Position numbers and translations under genes: made by a program
Source of the DNA: SIG607 sp045586405
GTDB taxonomy: Bacteria > Bacillota > Clostridia > Oscillospirales > Acutalibacteraceae
Assembly (NCBI GenBank): GCA_045586405.1
Contig: JAZNAG010000099.1
Span: forward strand, 1 to 40,572
Direction: 5' to 3'
Length of the DNA stretch: 40,572 bases
Shown: positions 23,665 through 31,956 of the stretch, in pieces
Numbering within the stretch: the first letter of the stretch is position 1
Layout: each line of letters opens with the position of its first letter
Notes under the pieces: generated by a model
The model's input: the letters and a program-made list of their open reading frames with translations, nothing else
What the model was told of the DNA's origin: nothing
The model's database searches: none

Positions 23665-24927
23665 TAATCCGTTTTCAAGCATACTTTGTGCGGCAAGTAA
23701 TACACCTGTTTGTCCGCTGTGGAAATTAAGACCGCCTTGCATCCATGCGGCAAAGGGCTCACGAAGGGGAGCGTCTGCCGAAAGCTCAATAGAAGCGCCA
23801 AGGGTAAAACTGCCTGCCGCCATAATAACCTCGTCGGTATATCCCGGCATAGCCCAAGGCTCAGGGGAAACAAAAGAATCAATAGGCGCACCGCTTTGTA
23901 TACCCTTGCAAAAGGCGATAAGCCCTTCACGGTTGCCAAGTATTACCGACTGAATAATATCTGCGCGGTCCTCGGTGGGCTTTGGAGTAACCTCGAAACC
24001 CAGTCTTGAAAACAGCGCTGAACAGTAAACGGCGGTTTTAAGTGCCTCGCCAACTGTGTGAGGAGCGGCAAAAACACCCATATAAAGTTCTCTGTTGTGA
24101 CCAAGGGTTGCGCCGACCTCTCTGCCTACACCGGGAGCGGTAAGTCTGTATGCACATTTTTCAACCAAATTGTGCTTACCTGCAATATAGCCGCCTGTAG
24201 GGGCAATACCGCCACCTGCGTTTTTAATAAGAGAGCCGATTATTAAGTCGGCACCCACATCGGTAGGCTCACGTCTTTCTACAAATTCACCATAGCAGTT
24301 GTCCACCATAATAATGGTTTCGGGGGATATCTCTTTTACGATTTTACACAGTTTTTCAATGTTATGGATAGAAAGACTGGGGCGTAGGCTGTAACCTCTT
24401 GAACGCTGAATATAAGCAACTTTGTATGTATCTTTTTTAAGTGCTGAAATGATACCTTCTTCGTCGGGATAACCGTCAGCCTTTAAATCTACCTGACTGT
24501 ATTTAACACCAAAATCTGCAAGAGAGCCGTCACTATGTCCGTCTATGCCCAATACGCCGATAAGGGTGTCATAAGGTCTTCCTGTAAGGCAGAGCATTTT
24601 GTCATTGGGACGAAGTATTCCGAAAAGAGCAACGCAAAGGGTATGAGTTCCCGAAACAAAGTTGTGTCTTATCAGCGAGTCCTCTGCACCCATACAGTCA
24701 GCCCATAGTTTTTCAAGGGTTTCTCTGCCGATATCGTCATAGCCGTAGCCTGTAGATATGCCAAGATGAGTTTCACTTACTCTGTTTTTAATAAAAGCAG
24801 ATAAAACCTTTTGCTGATTATACTGAACAATACTGTCAATTTTTTCAAATTGTTCCTTTGTACTGTTTATGATTTCACTGTCTATTGACAGTAATTTCTC
24901 ATCAAAATTAAAAAAAGTCTGTTCCAT
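23653..24927 (-). CDS. Aluminium-resistance family PLP enzyme (methionine gamma-lyase-like)
   Basis: A 424-residue fold-type I PLP protein of the Alum_res family (YnbB-like), often annotated as cystathionine beta-lyase or methionine gamma-lyase involved in aluminium resistance. The cofactor lysine is Lys235 in LIIGSLIKNAGGG, preceded by MVDNCYGEF (207-215) with the PLP-ring Asp209. VSGTHTLCVALFG (91-103) binds the phosphate and QRSRGYSLRPSLS (174-186) is a family block. Family members are widespread in Firmicutes, commonly near miaA/hflX, and their real reaction is poorly established. Its ATG overlaps the GNAT stop by one base, so the two are translationally coupled. The resistance label should not be taken as a function. 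Confidence 0.88.
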   Translation of the reverse strand: MEQTFFNFDEKLLSIDSEIINSTKEQFEKIDSIVQYNQQKVLSAFIKNRVSETHLGISTGYGYDDIGRETLEKLWADCMGAEDSLIRHNFVSGTHTLCVALFGILRPNDKMLCLTGRPYDTLIGVLGIDGHSDGSLADFGVKYSQVDLKADGYPDEEGIISALKKDTYKVAYIQRSRGYSLRPSLSIHNIEKLCKIVKEISPETIIMVDNCYGEFVERREPTDVGADLIIGSLIKNAGGGIAPTGGYIAGKHNLVEKCAYRLTAPGVGREVGATLGHNRELYMGVFAAPHTVGEALKTAVYCSALFSRLGFEVTPKPTEDRADIIQSVILGNREGLIAFCKGIQSGAPIDSFVSPEPWAMPGYTDEVIMAAGSFTLGASIELSADAPLREPFAAWMQGGLNFHSGQTGVLLAAQSMLENGLLTL

Positions 24928-25628
24928 TATTTTTCCTCGCAGTAGGCGGCATCACCAATTAAAGTGAAGCCGTTTTTTAAATAGAAATTTTTATTGTTTT
25001 CTGTGCAGCAGGCGTAAACAGTTCGGTCTTTAGCAAAAGACAGCACAAGGGATAAAAGGGTACTTCCAAGACCTTTTCTTTTATGGCTTTTGGGTACTGC
25101 AATACCGTTTAAAATTGCACTGGTGTCATTCATATAAAGCAGAGCACCGCCGCCGTCTTTTATAACATATTCTGCACAGCCGTGGTACTTTCTGAAAGAA
25201 ACATCTGCCACAAAGCCGTCACCGTCGGGTATCTCCAGACCGTTTCGCAAAGCCTTTAGTAAATCTCTCGGTTCGCCCTCGCTTTTTTTACAAATACTGT
25301 CAAAGGGTGGCTTTTTTATAAAGCATAAACAGCTTTCGTTTATATTTAATTTAAGCTTTTCTGCCGTATCTGTATGAGTAAAAATACCTGTGGGTGAGAT
25401 AAAGCTTAAAAAGGAAGAAAGCTCGTCAGTATTTTCATTATTACTCCATAAACTTACGTAGCCGTTTATACAGCCGATTATCGAAATTATATTTTCGGTA
25501 TCGTTTGTCTGATACCAAAACTGCGCAATGGCAGGGTGGTCTTTATAGGCTTTATAGCCACAAAGAATTTTAGAAACAGCGGGGCTTGTAATCTCAGGAA
25601 TATCATTTGGCAGACCGTTCTTAATCAT
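24927..25628 (-). CDS. GNAT-family N-acetyltransferase
   Basis: A 233-residue protein. The C-terminal third is a GNAT fold with the acetyl-CoA loop VPKSHKRKGLGSTLL, preceded by the strand SAILNGIAV and followed by the beta-5/alpha-4 part NKNFYLKNGF. The N-terminal two thirds are more divergent and may be a degenerate second GNAT-like domain or a substrate-binding extension. It would transfer an acetyl group from acetyl-CoA to an amine; the acceptor is unknown. It starts inside the last codon of the M42 peptidase gene (four-base overlap) and overlaps the PLP enzyme, so it is embedded in a coupled operon. Confidence 0.8.
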   Translation of the reverse strand: MIKNGLPNDIPEITSPAVSKILCGYKAYKDHPAIAQFWYQTNDTENIISIIGCINGYVSLWSNNENTDELSSFLSFISPTGIFTHTDTAEKLKLNINESCLCFIKKPPFDSICKKSEGEPRDLLKALRNGLEIPDGDGFVADVSFRKYHGCAEYVIKDGGGALLYMNDTSAILNGIAVPKSHKRKGLGSTLLSLVLSFAKDRTVYACCTENNKNFYLKNGFTLIGDAAYCEEK

Positions 25629-26638
25629 TTTATTTCACCTGAGCAAATTTTATTTATCATATATTTTGTGAGTTTAAGGGCATTTTCGGCGTCCTTTAAA
25701 TCTGCAACACAGGACGAAGAATGAATATATCGGCAGGGAACCGAAACAGCCAGTGTTCTGACACCGCTTTTGCTCAAATGAATGGCACCCGAATTGTTGC
25801 CGCCCGTAACCGCTGATTTTGGCTGACAGGTGATACCGCTTTCTATTGCGCAGTCGTAAAGAACTCTGTCATATACTGTTGCGCGGTCCATAAAGGAAAC
25901 AGCAGGACCGTCACCTAATTTACAAACGGTGTTTTCTGCGCTTACTGAGTCAATATCTGCAGCAGTAGTTGCTTCAAGGCAAAGACAAAAATCAGGCTCT
26001 ACGGTAAAGGCGGCGGTTCTTGCGCCCCTTGTGCCAAGCTCTTCCTGAACGGTAAAGGTTGCATAAAAATCATATTCTGCCTCTTGCTTTAAAAGGGTAA
26101 TCAGAATTGCACAGCCTATTCTGTCGTCAATAGCTTTAGCTTTAACGGTAGTGTTTCCAAGTTCGGAAAAATCGCTTATAAAGGTGGCAAAATCACCAAC
26201 GCTTACATATTTTTCGGCTTCCTCTTTACTGTCAGCGCCGATATCAATATAAAGACTTTCTGCCTTTGGCAAAGTGCTTTTTTCGCTTTTTTCACAAAGG
26301 TGAACGGGTTTAATACCGATAACACCGGAAGTCTTGCCCTCTATCAATACCTTTTTGCAAAGTAAAGATGAGGTCTGTATTCCGCCTAAGGTTTCAAAAC
26401 GCAGAAAACCGTCGTCGGTTACAGAGGTGATTATCATACCTACTTCATCGGTATGGGCGTCGCACATAAGCTTATTTACAGCCCGTTTTTTACCTTTTTT
26501 GAAAACAATAAGATTGCCCATACCGTCTTTTTTTATCTCGGCATAGTCTTTTATTTCGTTTATTATAAAATCTGAAACTGAGTTTTCACGTCCTGAGGGA
26601 CCGTTTAGCAGGCAAAGTTTTCTGATTAGCTCACGCAT
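25625..26638 (-). CDS. M42-family metallo-aminopeptidase (second copy)
   Basis: A protein of about 337 residues of peptidase family M42 (PepA/FrvX-like; endoglucanase M by old annotation). Zinc ligands and catalytic residues appear in DAHTDEVGM, KAIDDRIGCAIL, VQEELGTRGARTA (the EE pair) and the C-terminal CRYIHSSS. The N-terminal GPSGREN is the typical family opening. These enzymes form large dodecamers that trim short peptides in the cytosol. The reading frame allows ATG 26644, but GGAGG (26647-26651) is well spaced only for ATG 26638. It overlaps the previous M42 gene, and the pair looks like an ancient duplication with divergent specificity. Confidence 0.88.
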   Translation of the reverse strand: MRELIRKLCLLNGPSGRENSVSDFIINEIKDYAEIKKDGMGNLIVFKKGKKRAVNKLMCDAHTDEVGMIITSVTDDGFLRFETLGGIQTSSLLCKKVLIEGKTSGVIGIKPVHLCEKSEKSTLPKAESLYIDIGADSKEEAEKYVSVGDFATFISDFSELGNTTVKAKAIDDRIGCAILITLLKQEAEYDFYATFTVQEELGTRGARTAAFTVEPDFCLCLEATTAADIDSVSAENTVCKLGDGPAVSFMDRATVYDRVLYDCAIESGITCQPKSAVTGGNNSGAIHLSKSGVRTLAVSVPCRYIHSSSCVADLKDAENALKLTKYMINKICSGEIK

Positions 26639-27647
26639 TTTCATTTCCTCCTGCTAAAACAAAGTTATAAAGAAGTTTTGCTGTATTTTCAATATCTCTT
26701 AAATCAACAATTTCACAGTCGGTATGCATATTGCGAAGAGGTATTGAAACAAGCCCTGTCTTTACGCCCGATTTTGAAACAGAAATAACATCTGCATTAG
26801 TACCGGTTGAGCCACCCATAACCTCTTCTTTAAAGGGAATATTGTTCTCTTTTGCAATATCCGTCAGAGTTTTGGTTATATTACGGTCAAGTATGGGTGA
26901 AACACCTATCATAACACCGCCACCGAGTTTTGCGCATTTTGTACTGTCTATACCAGGCGCGTTGCCAAAGGAAACGTCTATAACTATAGCGCTGTCGGTT
27001 TCGGTTTTAAAAGCGGCAGTTCTGGCGCCTCTCAGTCCCAGCTCTTCACTGTCACTAAAAAGAAAAACTATGTTATTATCTGTTTCTTTTTCTTTAAGCA
27101 GGTTCGCAAGTAGTATAAGTACAGCACAACCTGCTCTGTTATCAAGAGCTTTTGCGCATACCTTGTTGTCTAAAAGGGTTAAAAATGTGTTTTTATAGGT
27201 GACAAAATCGCCCTTGCTTATAACTTCTTTAGCTCTTTCACCAAGACCTGTGTCAATTTTAATGGTATCTATACTGTCGGGGCATTTATCGTCATCCTTT
27301 GCAAGATGGGGCGGGGTACTTGCAAATATACCCAAAACATCTTTTTTGCCGTGGATAATTACCTCTTTTGATGGCAAATGGCGAAGGTCAATACCACCTG
27401 CGCTATTTACGGTAACAAAACCGCTGTCGCTGATATCAGTTACAACCATACCCACCTCGTCAATATGGGCATCAAAAAGAATAGTTTTTCCTTTTCCCTT
27501 GTTCATAGTGGCAATAATACCGTTTGCACCGCAATTTTCAAGTTGGCAAAAATCAAGATAACGCCCGATAATTTTACGGGCGCTACTTAAATGTCCTATT
27601 GACGAAAGCTCTGTAAGCTCATTGAGCAGTGTTTTGAGTTCTATCAT
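26631..27647 (-). CDS. M42-family metallo-aminopeptidase (first copy)
   Basis: A 338-residue M42 peptidase paralogous to the next gene. Metal-site motifs are FDAHIDEVGM (58-67, His61 and Asp63), AKALDNRAGCAVL, FSDSEELGLRGARTA and a C-terminal RNMHTDCEIVDL. The N-terminal PSG-E motif usual for the family is replaced by SSIGHLSSAR, so the subunit interface or substrate end may differ from the second copy. The start ATG overlaps the stop of murD by four bases. Likely a cytosolic peptide-trimming enzyme; coupling with murD suggests growth-linked expression rather than a shared reaction. Confidence 0.85.
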   Translation of the reverse strand: MIELKTLLNELTELSSIGHLSSARKIIGRYLDFCQLENCGANGIIATMNKGKGKTILFDAHIDEVGMVVTDISDSGFVTVNSAGGIDLRHLPSKEVIIHGKKDVLGIFASTPPHLAKDDDKCPDSIDTIKIDTGLGERAKEVISKGDFVTYKNTFLTLLDNKVCAKALDNRAGCAVLILLANLLKEKETDNNIVFLFSDSEELGLRGARTAAFKTETDSAIVIDVSFGNAPGIDSTKCAKLGGGVMIGVSPILDRNITKTLTDIAKENNIPFKEEVMGGSTGTNADVISVSKSGVKTGLVSIPLRNMHTDCEIVDLRDIENTAKLLYNFVLAGGNENA

Positions 27648-29023
27648 AAACTGTTAACCAAATCCTTGAAATATTTTCCTCTTGCCTCGAAATTCGGGAA
27701 GGCGTCAAAGGAAGCGCAGGCAGGAGAAAGTGTGACAATATCGCCTTTTTCTGCACGGGCATGTATAACCTCAACCGCCTCTTTAATATCCTTTACCTTC
27801 ATAATTTCAGGACATCCGTTATAATCGGGGTGAGAAACCACAGCCTCTTCAATGGCTTTTGCGGTAGGACCTGAAAGTGCCATAAATTTAACCTTTTCAA
27901 TTACATAAGGAGCCAGCGGCTCAAAGGGAATATGCTTGTCATAACCGCCTGCAATAAGCATAACCTTTTTATCAAAGGATTTAAGACCTGCAATAGTGCG
28001 TGTAGGACTGCTGGCAATAGAGTCATTAAAATAGCGAACACCGTCAATTTCTCTTACAAATTCATTTCTGTGTTCTACACCCATAAACTCTTTTGCAACC
28101 TTGCGAATGTTATCGGCGCTTACATATCCCCATACAGCAGAAATTGCGGCAAGGTAGTTTGCAATATTATGGTCGCCGATAATAGAAATATTATCTCTGT
28201 GAAGTACGGGTACGTCCATACCGCGATAGGTCATATGCAGAGTGCCGTCGGTATCAAGCCAAGCACCGTTTTTAACGGGAAGCTCCATACTAAAACGAAG
28301 AAACTGTCCTCTGACATAACGGGAAAAGCCGTTGGTAATTTCGTTGTCGCTGTTAAGAACAGTTCTTGAAAAAGCGTTCTGGTGCATAAGTATGTTTTTC
28401 TTTGCCTCAACATATTCGTCCATATCCTTGTGAATATCAAGGTGATTAGGTGAAACGTTTGTTACAACCGCAACATCAGGGCTTTTTCTCATAGAAATAA
28501 GCTGGAAGGAAGAAAGCTCTGCTACAACAAAATCGTCAGGAGAAATTTCACTTATTCTGGGGAGAAGTGGTTTACCGATATTACCGCCGATATGCACCTT
28601 TTTGCCTTCTGCCTCAAGCATTTTTGCAATGAGAGTTGTAGTGGTGGTTTTTCCGTCACTGCCAGTTATCGCAAAAATGGTAGCAGGACACAGGTCAAAA
28701 AACACTTCCATTTCGCTTGTAACGGCAATGCCTCTTTTTCTTGCCTGTTCAAGCTCGGGAAGATAAAAATTCATACCGGGTGTACGGAAAATGATATCAA
28801 CCTCAAGGTCGTCAAGATATCTCTCTCCAAGGTGGAGTTCAACACCTGCCGCTTCAAGCTCGTCAGCAAGAGGGCCGATAAGCTGTCTGTTTCTTCTGTC
28901 ACAGGCGACAACTCTTGCACCCTTTTCTATAAAATCGTATATAAGGGGTGTGTTGCTTATACCTATTCCGCAAATAGCTATTTTCTTTGCCGCGATATGT
29001 TGCCAGAACTGTTTGCAATCCAT
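27644..29023 (-). CDS. murD: UDP-N-acetylmuramoyl-L-alanine--D-glutamate ligase
   Basis: A 459-residue Mur ligase that adds D-glutamate to UDP-MurNAc-L-Ala in peptidoglycan synthesis. The N-terminal domain starts KKIAICGIGISNTPL and contains TPGMNFYLPE. The ATP-binding loop is ITGSDGKTTTTT (119-130). FVVAELSSFQL and NVSPNHLDIH are the central-domain motifs, GVEHRNEFV the inter-domain Arg motif, and FNDSIASSPT and LSPACASFDAF the C-terminal MurD hallmarks. This is a full-length gene. It lies outside a dcw cluster, as first gene of a minus-strand operon with two peptidases. AAGGAA lies nine to ten bases ahead of the ATG, and a strong promoter precedes it. Confidence 0.95.
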   Translation of the reverse strand: MDCKQFWQHIAAKKIAICGIGISNTPLIYDFIEKGARVVACDRRNRQLIGPLADELEAAGVELHLGERYLDDLEVDIIFRTPGMNFYLPELEQARKRGIAVTSEMEVFFDLCPATIFAITGSDGKTTTTTLIAKMLEAEGKKVHIGGNIGKPLLPRISEISPDDFVVAELSSFQLISMRKSPDVAVVTNVSPNHLDIHKDMDEYVEAKKNILMHQNAFSRTVLNSDNEITNGFSRYVRGQFLRFSMELPVKNGAWLDTDGTLHMTYRGMDVPVLHRDNISIIGDHNIANYLAAISAVWGYVSADNIRKVAKEFMGVEHRNEFVREIDGVRYFNDSIASSPTRTIAGLKSFDKKVMLIAGGYDKHIPFEPLAPYVIEKVKFMALSGPTAKAIEEAVVSHPDYNGCPEIMKVKDIKEAVEVIHARAEKGDIVTLSPACASFDAFPNFEARGKYFKDLVNSL

Positions 29024-29064
29024 AATACAGGTTCCTTCCGTTACTTTAAATACTATTATATATT

Positions 29065-29093
29065 ATTATACTTAAATAAGGCGAAAATATCAA
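29065..29093 (-). promoter_or_regulatory. Promoter of the murD operon
   Basis: Minus-strand TTGATA (29093-29088), a 17-bp spacer and a perfect TATAAT (29070-29065), 42 bases ahead of the murD ATG. Confidence 0.8.
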
Positions 29094-29131
29094 TAAAAAA
29101 ATAACCGACGGGAAATTTCCCATCGGTTATT
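29094..29131 (-). terminator. Terminator of putP
   Basis: An inverted repeat (29100-29108 with 29123-29131, extended through GGG/CCC with one mismatch) is followed on the minus strand by a run of T. It separates putP from the murD promoter. Confidence 0.8.
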
Positions 29132-29150
29132 CACTATTTTGCCGTAGATT

Positions 29151-30716
29151 TTAAACTTCACCCTTTTTAACAGCCTCAAAATCACTGATAATGTCATCAG
29201 AAGGCTTTTTGGAAAGAAGTGAAACAACAACTATGCAAATGCAGGAGAAAATGAAGGCGGGGAGTAATTCGTAAATTGCGAAAATACCACCCAAACCGCT
29301 GATAACAAGTTTCCACAGGAATACCATTCCTGCGCCACCTATCATACCGGCGATAGCACCTGCTCTTGTGGTACGCTTCCAGAAAAGTGAGAATATCATA
29401 AGCGGACCGAAAGTAGCGCCAAAACCTGCCCAAGCGAAAGATACGATATTGAAAATTACACTGTTTTCGTCAAGTGCGAAGAGCATAGCAATAAGAGCAA
29501 TAGCAAGAAGTGTTATACGGGTAACTACCATTACCTGCTTGTCGGTTGCATTCTTCTTAACAACGCCTTGGAAAATATTCTTCGCAAAAGCCGAAGCAGC
29601 AATAAGCAGATATGAATCGGAAGAACTAATGGTAGCGGCAAGAATACCGGCCATAATAAATCCGGCTAAAATGGGAGGCAGGAAGCTTGTAGACAAGTGA
29701 ATGAATATGTTTTCTGCGCCGCCCTTTGTTAAGAGTGAGGCTTCGGTGGGGAAGAGCTGACGACCTGCAATACCGATAAATACGGCAACAGCAAGAGAGA
29801 TAACAACCCATATCATAGCGATTCTTCTGGACATTTTGAGTTCCTTTTCTTTACGGATAGCCATAAAGCGAAGGAGAACCTGAGGCATACCGAAGTAGCC
29901 GAGGCCCCAAGCAAGCATAGAAGCAACCGAAAGGGCGCCGTAAGGCTTAGCTTCGCCAAACTGTGCGGCACCGTTTACAACCTGCTGAACGCCGTCAGCA
30001 TCGGTTACGGGGTTTGCAAGTCCAAAGAAGTCGAGGAAGCCGGGGATAGCCTGTGCATTTTCAATAACAGTGCCAATACCACCGGCACTGATGGTGGCGA
30101 TAGCAACTATAATGGAAAGAGCTATGATCATTACAATAGCCTGCATAAAGTCAGAAGCACTTTCTGCAAGGAAACCACCGAGAATTGTGTAAAGAAGAAC
30201 AAAAGCTGCTCCCACAAGCATCATTATCTTGTAATCAAGACCAAAGAGGGTAGAGAAAAGCTTTCCGCAGGTTACAAAACAACTTGCAGCGTATACAGTG
30301 AAGAACACAAGAATAAAGAGTGCGGCAAGAGTCATAATTACCTTTGATTTCTCTTTGAAACGGTTAGAGAAGAACTCGGGCAGAGTGATAGAATTATTTG
30401 CCTTTATACTGTATCTGCGAAGTCTTTTGGATAGGATAAGCCAGTTAAGGTATGTACCGATAGCAAGACCAATTGCGGTCCATGCGGCATCAGCAAGGCC
30501 GCACCAGTAAGCAACACCGGGGAGTCCCATAAGAAGCCAACCGCTCATATCAGAGGCTTCAGCGCTCATAGCGGTTACCCAAGGTCCGAGGGAACGACCG
30601 CCAAGAAAGTAGTTTTCAGAACTTTTATTTGCTTTCTTTGCAAATAATACACCGATCAATATAACAGCGGCCATATAAATAACCATTGCTATAATAATCT
30701 GCAATGTGTTTGACAT
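29151..30716 (-). CDS. putP: Sodium/proline symporter
   Basis: A 521-residue sodium:solute symporter (SSS) family membrane protein with about 13 predicted helices. The PutP-type first helices (SSENYFLGGRSLGPWVTAMSAEASDMSGW) contain the Na+-site and proline-site residues of the family, and LPEFFSNRF follows. It imports proline with sodium. The gene is monocistronic: it has a promoter immediately upstream and a terminator downstream. AGGAGA lies eight bases before the ATG. The TetR gene upstream is on the same strand but separated by a hairpin, so regulation by it is possible but not shown. Confidence 0.92.
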   Translation of the reverse strand: MSNTLQIIIAMVIYMAAVILIGVLFAKKANKSSENYFLGGRSLGPWVTAMSAEASDMSGWLLMGLPGVAYWCGLADAAWTAIGLAIGTYLNWLILSKRLRRYSIKANNSITLPEFFSNRFKEKSKVIMTLAALFILVFFTVYAASCFVTCGKLFSTLFGLDYKIMMLVGAAFVLLYTILGGFLAESASDFMQAIVMIIALSIIVAIATISAGGIGTVIENAQAIPGFLDFFGLANPVTDADGVQQVVNGAAQFGEAKPYGALSVASMLAWGLGYFGMPQVLLRFMAIRKEKELKMSRRIAMIWVVISLAVAVFIGIAGRQLFPTEASLLTKGGAENIFIHLSTSFLPPILAGFIMAGILAATISSSDSYLLIAASAFAKNIFQGVVKKNATDKQVMVVTRITLLAIALIAMLFALDENSVIFNIVSFAWAGFGATFGPLMIFSLFWKRTTRAGAIAGMIGGAGMVFLWKLVISGLGGIFAIYELLPAFIFSCICIVVVSLLSKKPSDDIISDFEAVKKGEV

Positions 30717-30749
30717 AAAAACATCTCCTCAAAAAAAATTAACACAAGT

Positions 30750-30778
30750 AGTATAACACAAAGTTTTTTAAAATGCAA
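30750..30778 (-). promoter_or_regulatory. Promoter of putP
   Basis: Minus-strand TTGCAT (30778-30773), a 17-bp spacer and TATACT (30755-30750), followed by AGGAGA and the ATG at 30716. Confidence 0.75.
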
Positions 30779-30783
30779 TAGGA

Positions 30784-30815
30784 AACGAAGTACAGACTAA
30801 AATCTGTACTTCGTT
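30784..30815. promoter_or_regulatory. 13-bp perfect inverted repeat upstream of the putP promoter
   Basis: AACGAAGTACAGA (30784-30796) is the exact reverse complement of 30803-30815 around a six-base centre. It ends five bases upstream of the putP -35 box. No T-run follows on either strand, so it is either a weak tetR terminator or a protein-binding site controlling putP. Confidence 0.5.
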
Positions 30816-30899
30816 CTACTATAATGTTAAATTCGCTTTTAAATAAAGGAAAAATCGATTAGACTAAATTCTATACTAAAATTAGTACAAAAAATTTTT

Positions 30900-31484
30900 T
30901 TAGCGGTTTTCTATGCGTTTTAAGAAAAAGGGCAGTAAAGATGCTGCAGAATCGCTTAAAGAGTAGTCACCGTTACAAAGACACCAGTCATATATAATAG
31001 CCCTTTCACAAAAGGCGTAATACTTTACAATATCGTTAGCCGAAAGGTTAGGGGTTATATCGCCTTTGGTTTGTCCTGATAAAACAATTTTTCGCAGTAA
31101 CTTATAGTAAACTCTGTTATGGTCAAGGAGCTGTTTTTCGCTCTTTGTTAAAAGCTGTGTTGAATAAAGCCTTTTAATCAGCTCAAGGTCAACGGTATTT
31201 TCTATCATTTCAAAAAGCTGACGGTTTAGAAAAATAAGAGTTTCGATACTGCTCATATTTGCGTCGATTTTGCTCTCGAGCTCATCGTACTTTTCGTCAA
31301 AGAGATAAGCAAGGGAGCCAAGTAGTGCATCCTTGCTGTCGAAATAATGATAAAATGAACCCTTAGAGGTACCTGAAGCGTAAATAATATCGTCAACAGT
31401 TGTATCGTCATAGCCTTGCTCGTAAAAAAGTTTCCAGGCGGCTGATACGATTTTACCTTTAGTATTACGGGAATTTTTGCTCAT
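30900..31484 (-). CDS. TetR-family transcriptional regulator
   Basis: A 194-residue regulator. The N-terminal TetR HTH reads KIVSAAWKLFYEQGYDDTTVDDIIYASG, then TSKGSFYHYFDSKDALLGSL, the classic pattern. The rest is a helical ligand-binding domain of unknown specificity. The frame is open from GTG 31493, but AAGGAG (31493-31498) overlaps that codon and is eight bases from ATG 31484, which I take as the start. A promoter (TTGTAA 31533-31528, TATATT 31510-31505, 17-bp spacer) lies upstream. The gene is divergent from a 57-codon gene whose promoter is followed by a perfect palindrome, the likely operator. Confidence 0.9.
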   Translation of the reverse strand: MSKNSRNTKGKIVSAAWKLFYEQGYDDTTVDDIIYASGTSKGSFYHYFDSKDALLGSLAYLFDEKYDELESKIDANMSSIETLIFLNRQLFEMIENTVDLELIKRLYSTQLLTKSEKQLLDHNRVYYKLLRKIVLSGQTKGDITPNLSANDIVKYYAFCERAIIYDWCLCNGDYSLSDSAASLLPFFLKRIENR

Positions 31485-31504
31485 AGCCCTCACTCCTTAT
31501 ATAA

Positions 31505-31533
31505 AATATACCATAAATAAACTTTTTTTACAA
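31505..31533 (-). promoter_or_regulatory. Promoter of the TetR gene
   Basis: Minus-strand TTGTAA (31533-31528), a 17-bp spacer and TATATT (31510-31505), 20 bases before ATG 31484. Confidence 0.55.
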
Positions 31534-31607
31534 GAGCAAAACAAAGTCCCGTTTATGTCACTCAGGCTTTGCTAAAATATGCTTGTAAATAAAAAATAAA
31601 AAAACAC

Positions 31608-31636
31608 TTGACAAATGAAAACCTTGAGTGTATAAT
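31608..31636 (+). promoter_or_regulatory. Perfect consensus promoter of the 57-codon gene
   Basis: TTGACA (31608-31613), a 17-bp spacer and TATAAT (31631-31636). Both boxes are exact matches to sigma-A consensus, the strongest promoter in the window by inspection. Confidence 0.9.
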
Positions 31637-31646
31637 GAAATTACAG

Positions 31647-31668
31647 AAAAAGAACAAATGTTCTTTTT
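31647..31668. promoter_or_regulatory. Palindromic operator, likely bound by the divergent TetR
   Basis: A perfect palindrome with 10-base arms (31647-31656 and 31659-31668) around AA, core AGAACA-AA-TGTTCT. It covers the start region of the transcript from the consensus promoter, where a repressor would block initiation. Confidence 0.6.
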
Positions 31669-31682
31669 AGGAGGAAACGTTT

Positions 31683-31856
31683 ATGAATGCTTATATTATC
31701 AGTGTTTTAGAAATAATTGTAGTAGCCTTTACAGTATGGTGTCTTTTTAATGAACAAAAGCTTGTTGCTTTTGAAAAGCGCATTGTAAAGAAGTTCCGCC
31801 GAAGAAAATTCAAGGTTATAAAGGGCGGGAAAAGCGCCAACCGCTACTACGCTTAA
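31683..31856 (+). CDS. 57-residue single-pass membrane protein under TetR-type control
   Basis: A short gene easily missed by length cut-offs. AGGAGG (31669-31674) is eight bases from the ATG. The product starts MNAYIISVLEIIVVAFTVWC, one transmembrane helix (4-22), followed by NEQKLVAFEKRI and a very basic tail KKFRRRKFKVIKGGK. The layout is that of a small protein with N-terminus outside and a positively charged cytoplasmic tail, which could regulate a membrane partner such as a transporter. An exact consensus promoter, a palindrome and a divergent tetR gene show it is a real, regulated gene. I recall similar short proteins in other Clostridia, but no function is known to me. Confidence 0.8.
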   Translation: MNAYIISVLEIIVVAFTVWCLFNEQKLVAFEKRIVKKFRRRKFKVIKGGKSANRYYA

Positions 31857-31909
31857 ATTTGTTTTTTCGAGTTCATATCTTTTATTCCTTTCTTTTGTGA
31901 CTCCTTTCA

Positions 31910-31956
31910 AAGAAAAAGAGGAAGACCACTTGGTCTTCCTCTTTTTCTTATTTTTT
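31910..31956. terminator. 19-bp bidirectional terminator
   Basis: Positions 31910-31928 pair perfectly with 31931-31949, followed by T-rich sequence on the plus strand. It ends the 57-codon gene and, from the other side, overlaps the stop codon (31948-31950) of the mannosidase gene. Confidence 0.85.
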
